NCBI RefSeq assembly: GCF_000758605.1 | Contig: NZ_CP009282.1 | Location: forward strand, 4,216,001-4,280,000 | Reading direction: 5' to 3' | Length of the DNA stretch: 64,000 nucleotides | From: Paenibacillus sp. FSL R5-0912 | GTDB taxonomy: Bacteria > Bacillota > Bacilli > Paenibacillales > Paenibacillaceae | Shown here: positions 1-8,878 of the stretch, piece by piece | Position numbering within the stretch: position 1 is the stretch's first letter | Layout: each line of letters opens with the position of its first letter | The notes under the pieces: generated by a model | The model's input: only the letters and a program-made list of their open reading frames with translations | The model's database searches: none | Told to the model about the DNA's origin: nothing | Made by a program: the position numbers and the translations under genes

Positions 1-691
1 GCCAGTAGACAACATTAGGTCTGTCTGCCCCCGCTGCTTCTCCGGAAGAAGGCATATACTTGGAGTAGGATACCTGCTTCTCTTCCAGTGCCGTATCGAA
101 ATAATCACCGCTCACTTTGTGCTTGCGCACCTTGGCGGTTGAACCCTTGGAGGAGATCAGCTTGGTCGTTACCGGGTGGAAATCGCGCAATACGAACTTC
201 CCGCCGGGTGCCAGCAGCCGGTATGCGGTAGTCATAAACGGAGCCAGGTCGGTGAAATAGTGGACAATTCCCATCTCCGCAAACACCAGGTCATACGAGC
301 CGTCCAGTTCTGCTTCAGGCAGTCCCAGCACATCTGAGACGATATAATTCAGCTTCACTCCAGCTTCCTGCGCCAGTTCAGCAGCATAACGCCCATTCGC
401 CTCCGAGAAATCGGCAACGGTGACTTCCGCCCCCAGCAGGCCGAGCGCTACCGCCTTCATGCCGTTCGAACCCATCAGGTTCATAATCTTACGGCCCTTC
501 ACATCGCCCATATATGCATTCAGCGGGAACAGCCTCCCTGCCGGATCTTTGGCCAGCCTCTCTGCTGCCTCGGCTGGTGATCCGAACCGGCTTGTCCATG
601 CCGCATAGGTATCCTCATTCCACAACTCCTCACTGGAAGGAGCGGCCCCGCCGTTTAGACCTGACGGTTCGTTCTGATCATGTTCATTCAT
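1..691 (-). CDS. SAM-dependent methyltransferase (C-terminus beyond window)
   Basis: The frame opens at an ATG at 691 preceded by AAAGGGG and stays open to the window edge, so only about 230 N-terminal residues are visible. The SAM-binding region is recognisable: a glycine motif I (NLMGSNGMKA, residues 71-80), the acidic end of strand 2 (VTVADFS), then LNYIVSDVLGLP and YDLVFAEMGIVHYF, followed by LLAPGGKFVLRDFHPV. This order is the class I methyltransferase Rossmann fold. The family usually acts on small molecules, but the substrate cannot be told. Downstream genes on this strand lie outside the window. Confidence 0.85.
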   Translation of the reverse strand, partial: MNEHDQNEPSGLNGGAAPSSEELWNEDTYAAWTSRFGSPAEAAERLAKDPAGRLFPLNAYMGDVKGRKIMNLMGSNGMKAVALGLLGAEVTVADFSEANGRYAAELAQEAGVKLNYIVSDVLGLPEAELDGSYDLVFAEMGIVHYFTDLAPFMTTAYRLLAPGGKFVLRDFHPVTTKLISSKGSTAKVRKHKVSGDYFDTALEEKQVSYSKYMPSSGEAAGADRPNVVYW

Positions 692-756
692 TACGTTCGT
701 TACCCCTTTATATATGTTCTGTGAAAATCATGTCATCGCTCGACCTTTCTAACGCA

Positions 757-1671
757 TTATGACGCATTCGGCAGAGCCTCCTGAAGCTTAAGCGCCTTCC
801 TGCGTCCGGAATACAGATAGACCCCGAGGCCGGCCATGACCAGCACGCCTCCTGCCCATTGTAAACCGCTCAGCTGTTCACCCAGCAACAGGAACGCAAG
901 AATGCTCGCGCCGACAGGCTCTCCCAGAATATTCATCGAGACTGTAGTCGCAGATGCATACTGCAGCAGCCAATTAAACAGAATATGGCCGAATACGGTT
1001 GGCACTACCGCCAGCAGGACAAAGATGCCCCATTCCCGGGCCGGATAAGCGAAGAAAGGTGTACTTGTTACCAGATTATAAACAGCAAACACAACGGCCG
1101 CAGAGATGAATACAATCAGGCTGTACAAATAGGAAGGCATACGCGCCACCAGCTTCTGACCGATTAGTAAATGTGCGGCTACAGCTACGGTTCCGCCAAC
1201 CGACAGCATGTCACCCTTCAGGTTCTCGGCGGACAGCCCGATATCACCCCAGCCGATAAAGACAACCCCAAAGATTGCAATAGCCATACCCAGCATAGCA
1301 GAGGCGCTGTTTCGCTCTTTATACAGTATGTACGCACCGAGCATAATGAATAACGGTTCCAAAGCCATGATCATCGTCGAGCTGGCCACTGACGTGTAAT
1401 TCAGCGAACCCATCCAGAGCAGGAAATGAAGGGCCAGCATCACACCGGAAACGCCCAGCAGCAGCCAATCCTTCAGGCGCAGAGCCCAAGCGGCTCCGCT
1501 GTAACGGCGGGCGAACGGCAGCATTAGCAGCGAGGTGAACAGCAGCCGGTACATCCCCTGAACCGACACTGGAGCAGACGACCATTTAATGAAGATAGAA
1601 GAAAAGGATATGGCCACAATTCCGATCACCATCAACAGCGGTACGGGAACGGGCGGTTTTTTGGGAATCAT
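757..1671 (-). CDS. EamA/DMT-family permease
   Basis: This 304-residue protein is almost entirely hydrophobic, with about ten membrane segments arranged as two EamA repeats. That is the drug/metabolite transporter superfamily. The second repeat carries the typical YASATTVSMNILGEPVGASI stretch near residue 240, a region of conserved Glu-Pro (GEP) seen in these exporters. It has AAGGGG before the ATG at 1671. The family exports amino acids, nucleosides or other metabolites; the substrate is not inferable. It is transcribed away from the neighbouring methyltransferase by 66 bp on the same strand and may be an independent unit. Confidence 0.85.
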   Translation of the reverse strand: MIPKKPPVPVPLLMVIGIVAISFSSIFIKWSSAPVSVQGMYRLLFTSLLMLPFARRYSGAAWALRLKDWLLLGVSGVMLALHFLLWMGSLNYTSVASSTMIMALEPLFIMLGAYILYKERNSASAMLGMAIAIFGVVFIGWGDIGLSAENLKGDMLSVGGTVAVAAHLLIGQKLVARMPSYLYSLIVFISAAVVFAVYNLVTSTPFFAYPAREWGIFVLLAVVPTVFGHILFNWLLQYASATTVSMNILGEPVGASILAFLLLGEQLSGLQWAGGVLVMAGLGVYLYSGRRKALKLQEALPNAS

Positions 1672-1829
1672 ACGTAGTCGCCCCTTCGTGTTTGGTAAGA
1701 CTCATTATGTTAATTTAACGCAAATTGCAGAAAAAAGCAGCATTTTTCAATAAAAGAGACATAGAATCCGTCTTTCAGCGGGTTCCATGCCTCGTATGAG
1801 CCTTTACCAGTGCTAATAAGCATCTGTAT

Positions 1830-2966
1830 CTATGGCTTAAGCACAACCTTGATACAGTCCTCTTCCTTCTCCTGGAATACCTGGTACCCATGCTCCGCTC
1901 GACTGATCGGCAGGCGGTGGGTGATGATATCTGTGGGATCGAACTTATTCTCCTTAATCATCTTGTAGAGGGCCGGCATATAATGAATGACCGGAGCCTG
2001 TCCCATCTTCAGCGTAATATTGCGTTCAAACAGATGACCGAGCGGGAACATATTATAGTTCAGCCCATACACCCCTACAAGCTGAATTGTACCGAACTTG
2101 CGGACCACCTCTGATGCGATACGGAACGCCCCTAGTGAACCGCCCTGCAGCATCAAGGCTGTTTCTACCTTTTCTACAACCGTCTTCTTGGCGTCGAGAC
2201 CTACACAATCAATGACCACATCGGCACCGCCGCGGGTGATCTCCTTCAAGTGCTTCTCAAAATCCTTTATTTCCTCAAAATTTAATATCTCCACGTTATT
2301 CGTCAGCTTCGCATGCTGCAGCCTGTATGGGATATGGTCGACGGCAATGACCCGGGACGCGCCTTTCATCCAGGCGAATTTCTGAGTCAGCAGCCCCACT
2401 GGCCCGCATCCGAGCACAATTACGGTATCTCCGGGCTTCACGCCGGCATTCTCAACCCCCCACCAGGCGGTCGGTACAATGTCCGAGAGGAACAGCAGCT
2501 TCTCGTCTTCCATTTCAGCATCCTCCGGAACGACAAAGGGGCCGAAATTGCCGTACGGTACACGCAGCAGCTCGGCCTGCCCTCCGGCGAAGCCGCCGTA
2601 AGTATCTGAATAGCCCAGATAGCCGCCGGTATCCTTGGCTTCATTCGCGTGGTCACATTGGCTCTCCATCTCGTGCTGGCAGAAGAAGCATTGCCCGCAG
2701 GCTACATTAAAAGGGATAATGACACGGTCACCCTTCTTGACCTTGGTAACCTCCGGTCCCACATCTTCCACAATTCCCATAGGCTCATGGCCGATAATGT
2801 AATCATCATGCATGCCGGGGATTTCGCCATTATAGATATGCAGATCCGATCCGCAAATGGCGGTTGAGGTAATGCGGACAATGATATCATCCTTCTTCTC
2901 AAGCCGCGCATCAGCGACTTCCTTAACCTCGACTTTCTTCTTGCCTTGATAGGTTACTGCCTTCAT
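1830..2966 (-). CDS. Zinc-dependent alcohol dehydrogenase (formaldehyde/threonine dehydrogenase-like)
   Basis: This is a medium-chain dehydrogenase of 378 residues, counting from the ATG at 2966, which follows AAGGAG; an upstream in-frame GTG lies inside that ribosome site. Catalytic zinc ligands are visible as C38 in ICGSDLH and H60-E61 in GHEPMG. The four structural zinc cysteines are C90, C93, C96 and C104. The NAD-binding motif VIVLGCGPVGLL follows near residue 180. Its length and insertions resemble the glutathione-independent formaldehyde dehydrogenase-like branch. The substrate is uncertain. Confidence 0.88.
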   Translation of the reverse strand: MKAVTYQGKKKVEVKEVADARLEKKDDIIVRITSTAICGSDLHIYNGEIPGMHDDYIIGHEPMGIVEDVGPEVTKVKKGDRVIIPFNVACGQCFFCQHEMESQCDHANEAKDTGGYLGYSDTYGGFAGGQAELLRVPYGNFGPFVVPEDAEMEDEKLLFLSDIVPTAWWGVENAGVKPGDTVIVLGCGPVGLLTQKFAWMKGASRVIAVDHIPYRLQHAKLTNNVEILNFEEIKDFEKHLKEITRGGADVVIDCVGLDAKKTVVEKVETALMLQGGSLGAFRIASEVVRKFGTIQLVGVYGLNYNMFPLGHLFERNITLKMGQAPVIHYMPALYKMIKENKFDPTDIITHRLPISRAEHGYQVFQEKEEDCIKVVLKP

Positions 2967-3055
2967 GTTGAGAGTCACTCCTTCAGAAGTAGGGTATGGA
3001 CATAACAGGCTGTAAAATCACGCTATACTATGTTATAACCCCAAATCCTCCGAAT

Positions 3056-3340
3056 TTATCCGTGCAGCAGCGGAGAATACATCATCAGTGCATGATTCTC
3101 GGCGACAGCCTCATCACCCGCGAGCTCCCCTGTATGGGTAAGCACCCTGCGTCGGATAGCGTTACTGCGTACATATCCTCCCCACGGTTCCAGGCTGATC
3201 ACATGGCCGTCTTCATAGACCTCATAATTGTAGAGCTGCCGGCTGTCACAACGCCATTCCCCGTGCAGATGGGTATCATCCAGATGAAAGCAAACATTGC
3301 CTCTTGAACATCAATGATCAGTAATGCGGCTGACATCATC
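3056..3340 (-). CDS. Small hypothetical protein (94 aa)
   Basis: An open frame of 94 codons starts at ATG 3340 (or TTG 3343) behind a very strong GGAGGAGGG at about 3352-3360 and ends with TAA at 3056. The protein begins MMSAALLIIDVQEGN and ends ALMMYSPLLHG, with a charged, aromatic middle (EWRCDSRQLYNYEVYEDG). I recognise no family. The first residues recall the start of isochorismatase-fold hydrolases, but nothing after residue 13 fits that fold. The open frame and good ribosome site make it a credible gene, lying between the dehydrogenase and a small membrane protein gene on the same strand. Confidence 0.6.
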
Positions 3341-3415
3341 AATTTTCATTCCCTCCTCCATATGCTGTACCCTAGCGTTTCGGCACGAATACCCCCAAAT
3401 ATTATAACTGATAAT

Positions 3416-3577
3416 TCACTCTGGAAGCTTATCCGAGATCACCAAGATGAAGGTAGCTAATGGTCCCAGCAGCAATGACAGCAGAAACCAGTTTAATCCG
3501 CTCCGGTTTTTCCCCTGGGCAATTCCCGCATTAATCAGTGCCAAGGTTCCCCAGCCTGCGTAGTATCCGTTCTCCAT
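3416..3577 (-). CDS. Small membrane protein (53 aa)
   Basis: From the ATG at 3577, which has GGGGG seven bases upstream, this encodes 53 residues: a short N-terminal hydrophobic stretch, then IAQGKNRSGLNWFLLSLLLG, and a second membrane helix (PLATFILVIS). The basic GKNRSG...W turn before a Leu/Gly helix is common in very small bacterial membrane proteins of unknown role. An upstream in-frame ATG at 3610 lacks a ribosome site. No function is assigned. Confidence 0.65.
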   Translation of the reverse strand: MENGYYAGWGTLALINAGIAQGKNRSGLNWFLLSLLLGPLATFILVISDKLPE

Positions 3578-3730
3578 TTCAATTCCCCCTCGTGCTTGAT
3601 CATCCATCAAGTATATTACGCCTGGAAGGGGTGATTCTCCTCCGCTTGTTACAGAAATCCTAATAATTACATTAAAAGGAATTGGATGTGGTCACCCCGA
3701 AGGAAGAGCCGGTGGACCGGGGACTACACC

Positions 3731-3768
3731 AAAAAGACCGGACCTCCGCATCGCAGAGGTTCGGTCTT
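3731..3768 (-). terminator. Terminator of the queuosine operon
   Basis: A 13-bp stem with one mismatch (AAGACCG...CGGTCTT outermost) is followed on the minus strand by TTTTTGG. It lies 25 bp past the queE stop. Confidence 0.8.
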
Positions 3769-3792
3769 CATTCAATATATAATGCGCAAGCC

Positions 3793-4515
3793 TTACTTGC
3801 CCCGCTTATTATGCCAGATTAGTGCGTGAAGCTGCGGCAGCACCCGCGCCTTGTTCATCTGCGGGTCGGCAATTACCAGATTAAACAGCCACTCCAGCCG
3901 GCCCAGCAGGCGGCCTGAAATGTCGCCATCCTCGGTGACATTATCGTTCCCCGGCTGAAGAAACAGCGGGACCTCCGGGTACCTGAAATGTACCTTCCGG
4001 GCATACTCATAATCCTCCTGGTTAAATACAACTACCTTCAGGCTATGAGCCGCCTTGCCGTTGTTACCGACTCTAACCATGATCTCGTCCAGCTTCCCCC
4101 AGTCGGTCTTCATCCCGGAGCTTGGCGGCTTGGGGCTAATCGTCAGCACATCGACATCACTGAACCAGTCCTGCCAGCGGCTGCCCTGTGTCTCTATAGC
4201 CGCCTGGATACCGCGTTCGTGGAGCAGGGCGATGAATTCACCCATGGCTTCCCCGATAAGCGCCGGATTGCCTCCGGAGATGGTTACGCAATTGAAATTA
4301 TCTCCTGCCAGCTCAAGCAGCCCGGCGAGAATCTCCTGCGGTTCCATCAGGATTACTTTATCCTTCGCCGAACCATCCCATGTAAAGGCTGAATCACACC
4401 AGCCGCAGCGGTAATCGCAGCCGTAGGTGCGGACGAACATCGTTTTGACACCGATGACCGCCCCTTCCCCCTGAATCGTCGGGCCGAACATTTCGATTAC
4501 CGGTATTTTACTCAT
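3793..4515 (-). CDS. queE: 7-carboxy-7-deazaguanine synthase
   Basis: This radical-SAM enzyme turns carboxytetrahydropterin into 7-carboxy-7-deazaguanine, the ring-contraction step of queuosine precursor synthesis. The cluster-binding CX3CX2C is seen as C33, C37 and C40 in YGCDYRCGWCDS, after the typical FGPTIQGEG start. TISGGNPAL gives the SAM-binding glycine region. The ATG at 4515 has GGAGG eight bases upstream and overlaps the queD stop, so the two are translationally coupled. It is the last gene of the queF-queC-queD-queE operon. Length (240 aa) is normal for the Bacillus-type enzyme. Confidence 0.95.
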   Translation of the reverse strand: MSKIPVIEMFGPTIQGEGAVIGVKTMFVRTYGCDYRCGWCDSAFTWDGSAKDKVILMEPQEILAGLLELAGDNFNCVTISGGNPALIGEAMGEFIALLHERGIQAAIETQGSRWQDWFSDVDVLTISPKPPSSGMKTDWGKLDEIMVRVGNNGKAAHSLKVVVFNQEDYEYARKVHFRYPEVPLFLQPGNDNVTEDGDISGRLLGRLEWLFNLVIADPQMNKARVLPQLHALIWHNKRGK

Positions 4516-4990
4516 GGTCACAGCCTCCGTACAGACGGTAAGACGGCCCCGCTTCCGGAATGTCTGCCGCCAGCACCTCCGCCCAGGAGGTCGGAGTCTC
4601 CCACAGCTTAACGGAATAGACCGGCAGAGAAGCCTGCTTCAGCTCATAAGCGATGTATGCTGACATGTTCTCCGCCGTCGTACGGAACGACAGCAGTGCT
4701 ACCTTAGAGCCTGTAGATGTAAGTGTCTCCAGCACAGGCTCATTGCCCATTGCCAGAAAAGCATGATCCAACCGGTCGACTACAAGCTGCTTCACGATTG
4801 TTTTGATGTCACTGAAATCGACAACAAACCCCTCGTCCGATTGACCCTGTGCGACAGAAGGTACACCTTTCAGCACAACCTCAAGCTTGTACGTATGCCC
4901 GTGCAGATTGCTGCATTTCCCCTTGTGCCCGATCAGCTGATGGGCGGCATCGAAGGTGAAGATTTTGCAGACAGATATTTCGCCAAGCAT
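4508..4990 (-). CDS. queD: 6-carboxytetrahydropterin synthase
   Basis: A PTPS-like protein of 160 residues that makes 6-carboxytetrahydropterin from dihydroneopterin triphosphate. Zinc ligands H17, H30 and H32 (FDAAHQL and NLHGHTYK) and catalytic C26 are all present, and the active-site pairs further on (VDFSDIK, LDHAFL) fit the family. The start ATG overlaps the queC stop by one base, behind GGAGG. It lies third in the que operon. Confidence 0.95.
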   Translation of the reverse strand: MLGEISVCKIFTFDAAHQLIGHKGKCSNLHGHTYKLEVVLKGVPSVAQGQSDEGFVVDFSDIKTIVKQLVVDRLDHAFLAMGNEPVLETLTSTGSKVALLSFRTTAENMSAYIAYELKQASLPVYSVKLWETPTSWAEVLAADIPEAGPSYRLYGGCDHE

Positions 4991-5652
4991 TATAGTCCAG
5001 CCTCCTGACGCTCCGCCTCATATTGCTCAAGGCCGCGCTGGCGGAGCAGACATGCCGGACAGGTGCCGCAGCCGCTGCCGATCATCCCGTTGTAGCAGGT
5101 AAGCGTCTGCTCACGGATATAGTCGAAGTAGCCAAGCTCATCGGCCATTTTCCAGGTTTCTTTTTTGTCCAGCCACATCAGCGGAGTATGGATTACGAAC
5201 TCAACATCCATCGACAGATTAAGTGTAACATTCAGTGATTTCACGAACACATCCCGGCAATCCGGGTATCCGCTGAAGTCCGTCTGGCAGACACCGGTGA
5301 TGATATTGCTATAGCCCAGCTGCTTGGCCAGAATCGCTGCAAAGGACAGGAATAGCAGGTTCCGTCCGTCTACAAATGTACTCGGCAGCTCCGCGCCCTC
5401 CCCGGCAGCGATTTCGATATCATCCCGGGTTAGCGCGTTCGGGGCCAGCTGATTCAGCAGTCCCAGATCGAGAATATGCTGCTTCACCCCAAACTTCGCG
5501 GCAATCTCCTTGGCGACTTCAATCTCTGCCGCATGGCGCTGATTATAATTAAAAGTAACCACCTGAACCTCCTGGAACTGCTGCAAAGCCCATACCAGAC
5601 AGGTGGTGCTGTCTTGGCCGCCGCTGAAGACGACCAGTGCTTTTTTATTCAT
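4990..5652 (-). CDS. queC: 7-cyano-7-deazaguanine synthase (preQ0 synthase)
   Basis: An ATP-dependent enzyme that converts carboxydeazaguanine and ammonia to preQ0. The N-terminal PP-loop (VVFSGGQDSTTCL, residues 8-20) and the C-terminal zinc site (TCYNG followed by GSGCGTCPACLLR) are both intact. Its 220 residues match the family. It is separated from queF by 48 bp and overlaps queD by one base, so it is part of the same transcript. Confidence 0.96.
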   Translation of the reverse strand: MNKKALVVFSGGQDSTTCLVWALQQFQEVQVVTFNYNQRHAAEIEVAKEIAAKFGVKQHILDLGLLNQLAPNALTRDDIEIAAGEGAELPSTFVDGRNLLFLSFAAILAKQLGYSNIITGVCQTDFSGYPDCRDVFVKSLNVTLNLSMDVEFVIHTPLMWLDKKETWKMADELGYFDYIREQTLTCYNGMIGSGCGTCPACLLRQRGLEQYEAERQEAGL

Positions 5653-5700
5653 CGTAAGTTCTCTCCTCCTTATTGTTCTGTGTGCTGCAGATCTCCCGGA

Positions 5701-6201
5701 TTAACGGTTATCCACTTTCTCGGGATACAGGTCGTGGTTCATCAGCCGGTGCTCGGCCATGGCCTCATATTTCGTTCCCGGACGCCCCCAGTTGCAGTAA
5801 GGATCGATGGAAATGCCGCCGCGCGGCGTGAATTTACCCCAGACCTCAATATAGCGGGGCTCCATCAGCGAGATCAGATCATTCATAATAATGTTGACAC
5901 AGTCTTCATGGAAATCCCCGTGATTGCGGAAGCTGAACAGATAGAGCTTCAGGGATTTGGATTCAACCATTTTGATATCCGGAATATACGAGATGTACAT
6001 CACGCCGAAATCCGGCTGTCCGGTAACGGGACACAGGCTGGTGAACTCCGGGCAGTTGAATTTGACAAAATAATCACGGCGGGGATGCTTGTTATCGAAC
6101 GCCTCCAGAATCTCCGGGTCATAGCCGAAATTATACTTCGTACCTTGATTTCCCAGCAGGGTAACCTCCTGTATTTCCTCTTTCAGTCTGCCTTCTGACA
6201 T
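5701..6201 (-). CDS. queF: preQ0 reductase (NADPH-dependent 7-cyano-7-deazaguanine reductase)
   Basis: A type I (unimodular) QueF of 166 residues that reduces preQ0 to preQ1. The thioimide-forming cysteine is C57 in FTSLCPVTGQPDFG, and the QueF motif ESKSLKLYLFSFRNHGDFHED with the downstream substrate-binding Glu/His is present. It has GAGAGGGG before its ATG. It is the first gene of the operon and directly follows the preQ1 riboswitch leader, so its own reaction product would regulate it. Confidence 0.96.
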   Translation of the reverse strand: MSEGRLKEEIQEVTLLGNQGTKYNFGYDPEILEAFDNKHPRRDYFVKFNCPEFTSLCPVTGQPDFGVMYISYIPDIKMVESKSLKLYLFSFRNHGDFHEDCVNIIMNDLISLMEPRYIEVWGKFTPRGGISIDPYCNWGRPGTKYEAMAEHRLMNHDLYPEKVDNR

Positions 6202-6379
6202 GACAAAAAACCCCTCTCTTTTCCCTAGGCTCCTGGCCTGAACTGGAAAGAAGAACGAGATTTCGAAAACCTGGCTCTACTAAGTTGAGACACGCGCGGC
6301 ATAACAAGAAATAAGTACAGGCAAATGCCCGTACTTCTAAAGCCCCCGGATATCCGGAAAGCTGCTCATGCCTGTAGCG

Positions 6380-6418
6380 GTCTTAGTTTTTTATAGAGGG
6401 AGTTTGCGAACCTCTCCT
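6380..6418 (-). promoter_or_regulatory. preQ1-I riboswitch aptamer
   Basis: On the minus strand the sequence AGAGGTTCGC..CTCCCTCT followed by TAAAAAACTAAG matches the short class I preQ1 aptamer: P1 stem AGAGG/CCTCT and the A-rich tail that forms the pseudoknot. It lies in the 300-nt leader of queF. Downstream in the leader are a long hairpin at about 6311-6336 (AAGTACGGGCA/TGCCTGTACTT) and an ACAGGCA segment (about 6368-6375) that could pair with TGCCTGT instead, a plausible switching element. Ligand binding is expected to lower que expression. Confidence 0.93.
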
Positions 6419-6477
6419 GCGCTTGCGCACGCAGATTCCTTCTTTATGCTGATAACTGTACATATGGTGCGTCTTGA

Positions 6478-6507
6478 ACTATACCATGATTGCCGGAGGC
6501 TTGACAA
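6478..6507 (-). promoter_or_regulatory. Promoter of the que operon
   Basis: Minus-strand TTGTCA (6502-6507) and TATAGT (6478-6483) are separated by 18 bp, about 60 bp upstream of the preQ1 aptamer. It begins four bases past the stop of the ZIP gene. Confidence 0.6.
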
Positions 6508-6510
6508 CCC

Positions 6511-7251
6511 TCACAGCTGATCCAGAATCAGCGAGCACAGCAGACCCATGGCGGCGATAAATCCCGTTAGCGGTCCACCTTCCTCATAAGCTTCGGGCAT
6601 CATGCTGGAGGAGACCATCGCGATTATTCCGCCCCCGGCAAAAGAAGCAATCATCGCCTCCGTATATCCGCTTGCATGGTCCATAAACGTATAACCCGCC
6701 CCTGAAGCCAGGGTGGAGATCACCAGTACGCCGAACCACAGCAGCATAATTTTTCTTTTGCCGTAGCCGTCCTGCTTCAGCCCTGCCGTGCTCGACAGCC
6801 CTTCCGGGATATTACTGATAAAAATAGCGATGACCAGCAGCAGACTTACACCTTGACCGGCAATCAGACTGGCCCCGATCATGATCGACTCAGGAATAGC
6901 ATCCAGTACCGTTCCGGCAAAAATAGCCAGGCCGCTCCCGCCTTTAGCTTCCTTCTTCCCTGAAGCTCTGGCTGAGCGTTTGCGGCCGGCTCCGCCTTTT
7001 CGCGAGATATACCAGTCGAACAGCGTGAACACCAATGCCCCTGCGGTAAAACCGATGATCGTCGGGGTCAGCCCGCCGTCACTCGCGGAATCCTCCAGCA
7101 GTTCATAAGCAGCTGCTCCAATAAGTACGCCTGTCCCGAAGGCCATAATGAATCCGATCAGCTTGGTGGGAATGGACAGGAACAGAGCGAGCAGCGCCCC
7201 GAGTAATACAGCAGAGCCGGAAATGGCTCCCCACATCAATGCACCCCACAT
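6511..7251 (-). CDS. ZIP-family metal transporter
   Basis: About 246 residues with eight hydrophobic segments and the ZIP signatures in helices 4 and 5: VLDAIPESIMIGASL and ISNIPEGLSSTAGL, where the Pro-Glu pairs sit in the metal path. A basic, cytoplasmic loop (RKGGAGRKRSARASGKKEAK, near residue 87) lies between helices 3 and 4. The family imports Zn, Fe or Mn, though some members act on other cations. ATG 7251 has GGGGAAGG upstream; an in-frame GTG at 7260 falls inside that site. No metal-regulator box was found upstream. Confidence 0.85.
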   Translation of the reverse strand: MWGALMWGAISGSAVLLGALLALFLSIPTKLIGFIMAFGTGVLIGAAAYELLEDSASDGGLTPTIIGFTAGALVFTLFDWYISRKGGAGRKRSARASGKKEAKGGSGLAIFAGTVLDAIPESIMIGASLIAGQGVSLLLVIAIFISNIPEGLSSTAGLKQDGYGKRKIMLLWFGVLVISTLASGAGYTFMDHASGYTEAMIASFAGGGIIAMVSSSMMPEAYEEGGPLTGFIAAMGLLCSLILDQL

Positions 7252-7349
7252 TATGCTCACCTTCCCCGTTCATGTATTGTTATTGAAGTGCATAGATGTA
7301 GTTTACACCCTAATGGGGCACTGCAAACAATGCATCTTCCGGCGGGCAC

Positions 7350-8033
7350 CTATTCGAGATCTATTCTCCATATCCATACGGCCAGCGCGGAGATCCAGAG
7401 GAGCAATAACAGGCTTTCGCCCAGCAAGGGACCGCTCCCGTTCAGGACACTATTCAAATTCTCTACGACCTCCACACTCGGTAGTAGGGCGAATAGCGGA
7501 TAAGCCCAGTCCGGCAAGGAACCATATACGGAAACCACCAGAAAAAACACAATCATCGCTGCTGAACTGACGGCTGCGCCGTTTTTCGCCGAGCTAAGCT
7601 TAAGCCCGATGACCATCCCGACCTCGACGAAAATAATCCCTCCGGCCAGCATATATGGCAGAGCCGCCAGTAAACCGCTGTGCGCTCCTTCATTCAGCAG
7701 AAAAACGACGCATTGTGCCAGTAAAGAGAACATCAGCACGGTAGCGCCTTTGGCGAGAATAATCTGTCCCCGTCCGAGCGGAGATACCAGCAGGGCATCG
7801 AAGGTGCGGCTCTCGCGCTCTTCCAGCAGGGACGGGCCGGTGAGCATAATGCCTACCATCACCTCGGCGAACAGAATCCAGGTAGACAGCAGCATGAAAT
7901 TGGATTCACCGGTCTGCATAACGGATATTAGTATTTTAGACATGAAGATTGGCAATAACAAGAGGATGATACAAGAAGGATTACGCAACAGATCCCTGCA
8001 TTCATGCTTAATCAGCTTCAGCACCGGACTCAA
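7350..8033 (-). CDS. ABC transporter permease (ABC-2 type)
   Basis: A 227-residue membrane protein with six predicted helices. After the second helix comes LLEERESRTFDALLVSPLGR, the signature EER...LL.SP.. region of ABC-2 type permeases. It starts with TTG at 8033, whose bases overlap the TGA of the ATPase gene, so the pair is translationally coupled. Together they form a two-component exporter; substrate unknown. Confidence 0.85.
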   Translation of the reverse strand: MSPVLKLIKHECRDLLRNPSCIILLLLPIFMSKILISVMQTGESNFMLLSTWILFAEVMVGIMLTGPSLLEERESRTFDALLVSPLGRGQIILAKGATVLMFSLLAQCVVFLLNEGAHSGLLAALPYMLAGGIIFVEVGMVIGLKLSSAKNGAAVSSAAMIVFFLVVSVYGSLPDWAYPLFALLPSVEVVENLNSVLNGSGPLLGESLLLLLWISALAVWIWRIDLE

Positions 8034-8878
8034 CTCAGCTCACTTCCCGTCAAAGCCGCGAAGACATCCGCGAGCGTGGCTTCCCTGCTGTGCAGGCTGA
8101 TGAGCTGTCCTTCGGACAGCAGCTGATACACGCGATCCTTAGTGATTTCTCCTGACAGCGGCCAGGATTCACGTGCGACCCTGGAATCCTGCCAATATTC
8201 AGCGGCTAACTCTGCCTTCCCGTATCTCTGCTTCAGACGCTGCGGCCGATCAAGCGCTACCAGTCTGCCGCCGTGCATGATGCCTACACGGTCACTTAGC
8301 TCTTCGGCTTCGAGCATATCATGGGTAGTCATCACAACAGTCGTGCCTTCTGCTTTGATTCGTTGTATGTACTCTCTGATTAACGCCGCTGAATTCGGGT
8401 CCAGTCCGCTGGTAGGTTCATCGAGGAACAGGACTGCGGGATTGTGCAGAAGACTCCTGGCAATCAGCACACGCTGCTTCCACCCTTTGGATAAGCTGCT
8501 CACTCTGGCATGCTGCCGCTCCTCCAGTTGAAGGCTTTGCAGCACCTCATCAATTCGCTGCCTGGATACGCCGTACAGATCGGCGAAGAGGTTGAGATTA
8601 CCGCGGATCGAACTGCGCATGTAGAGATTAGGAAGCTCAAAGACGACCCCGATTGAACTATGAATTTTCTTTTTATGCTGTGAAATATTCATTCCATTAA
8701 TTAATATTTCACCTTCACTGGGAGTGAGCAGTCCGGTCATCATACGGATTGTTGTTGTTTTGCCGGCGCCGTTTGGACCGAGGAATCCAAAGATCTCACC
8801 TTGCTCCACGGTGAATGACAACCGGTCAACGGCCCGCCTACCCTGATATAGTCTGGAGACCTCCTTAAGCTGAATCAA
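8030..8878 (-). CDS. ABC transporter ATP-binding protein
   Basis: Full ATPase domain: Walker A GPNGAGKTT, signature SSLSKGWKQR (a variant of LSGGQ), Walker B VLFLDEPTSGLDP and switch histidine in TTHDM. A C-terminal extension of some 70 residues follows, as in DrrA/NatA-type exporters. The most likely start is TTG at 8878, nine bases after AAAGGTGG; a GTG at 8890 sits within that ribosome site. It drives the permease encoded next to it. Confidence 0.88.
   Translation of the reverse strand: MIQLKEVSRLYQGRRAVDRLSFTVEQGEIFGFLGPNGAGKTTTIRMMTGLLTPSEGEILINGMNISQHKKKIHSSIGVVFELPNLYMRSSIRGNLNLFADLYGVSRQRIDEVLQSLQLEERQHARVSSLSKGWKQRVLIARSLLHNPAVLFLDEPTSGLDPNSAALIREYIQRIKAEGTTVVMTTHDMLEAEELSDRVGIMHGGRLVALDRPQRLKQRYGKAELAAEYWQDSRVARESWPLSGEITKDRVYQLLSEGQLISLHSREATLADVFAALTGSELS

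Noticed and set aside
2996..3307. Plus-strand frame of 103 codons
   Set aside because: No ribosome site; it is antisense to the 94-codon gene.
3290..3343. Isochorismatase-like N-terminus (LLIIDVQE)
   Set aside because: Only the first strand resembles that family; the rest of the 94-residue frame does not, so no function was assigned.
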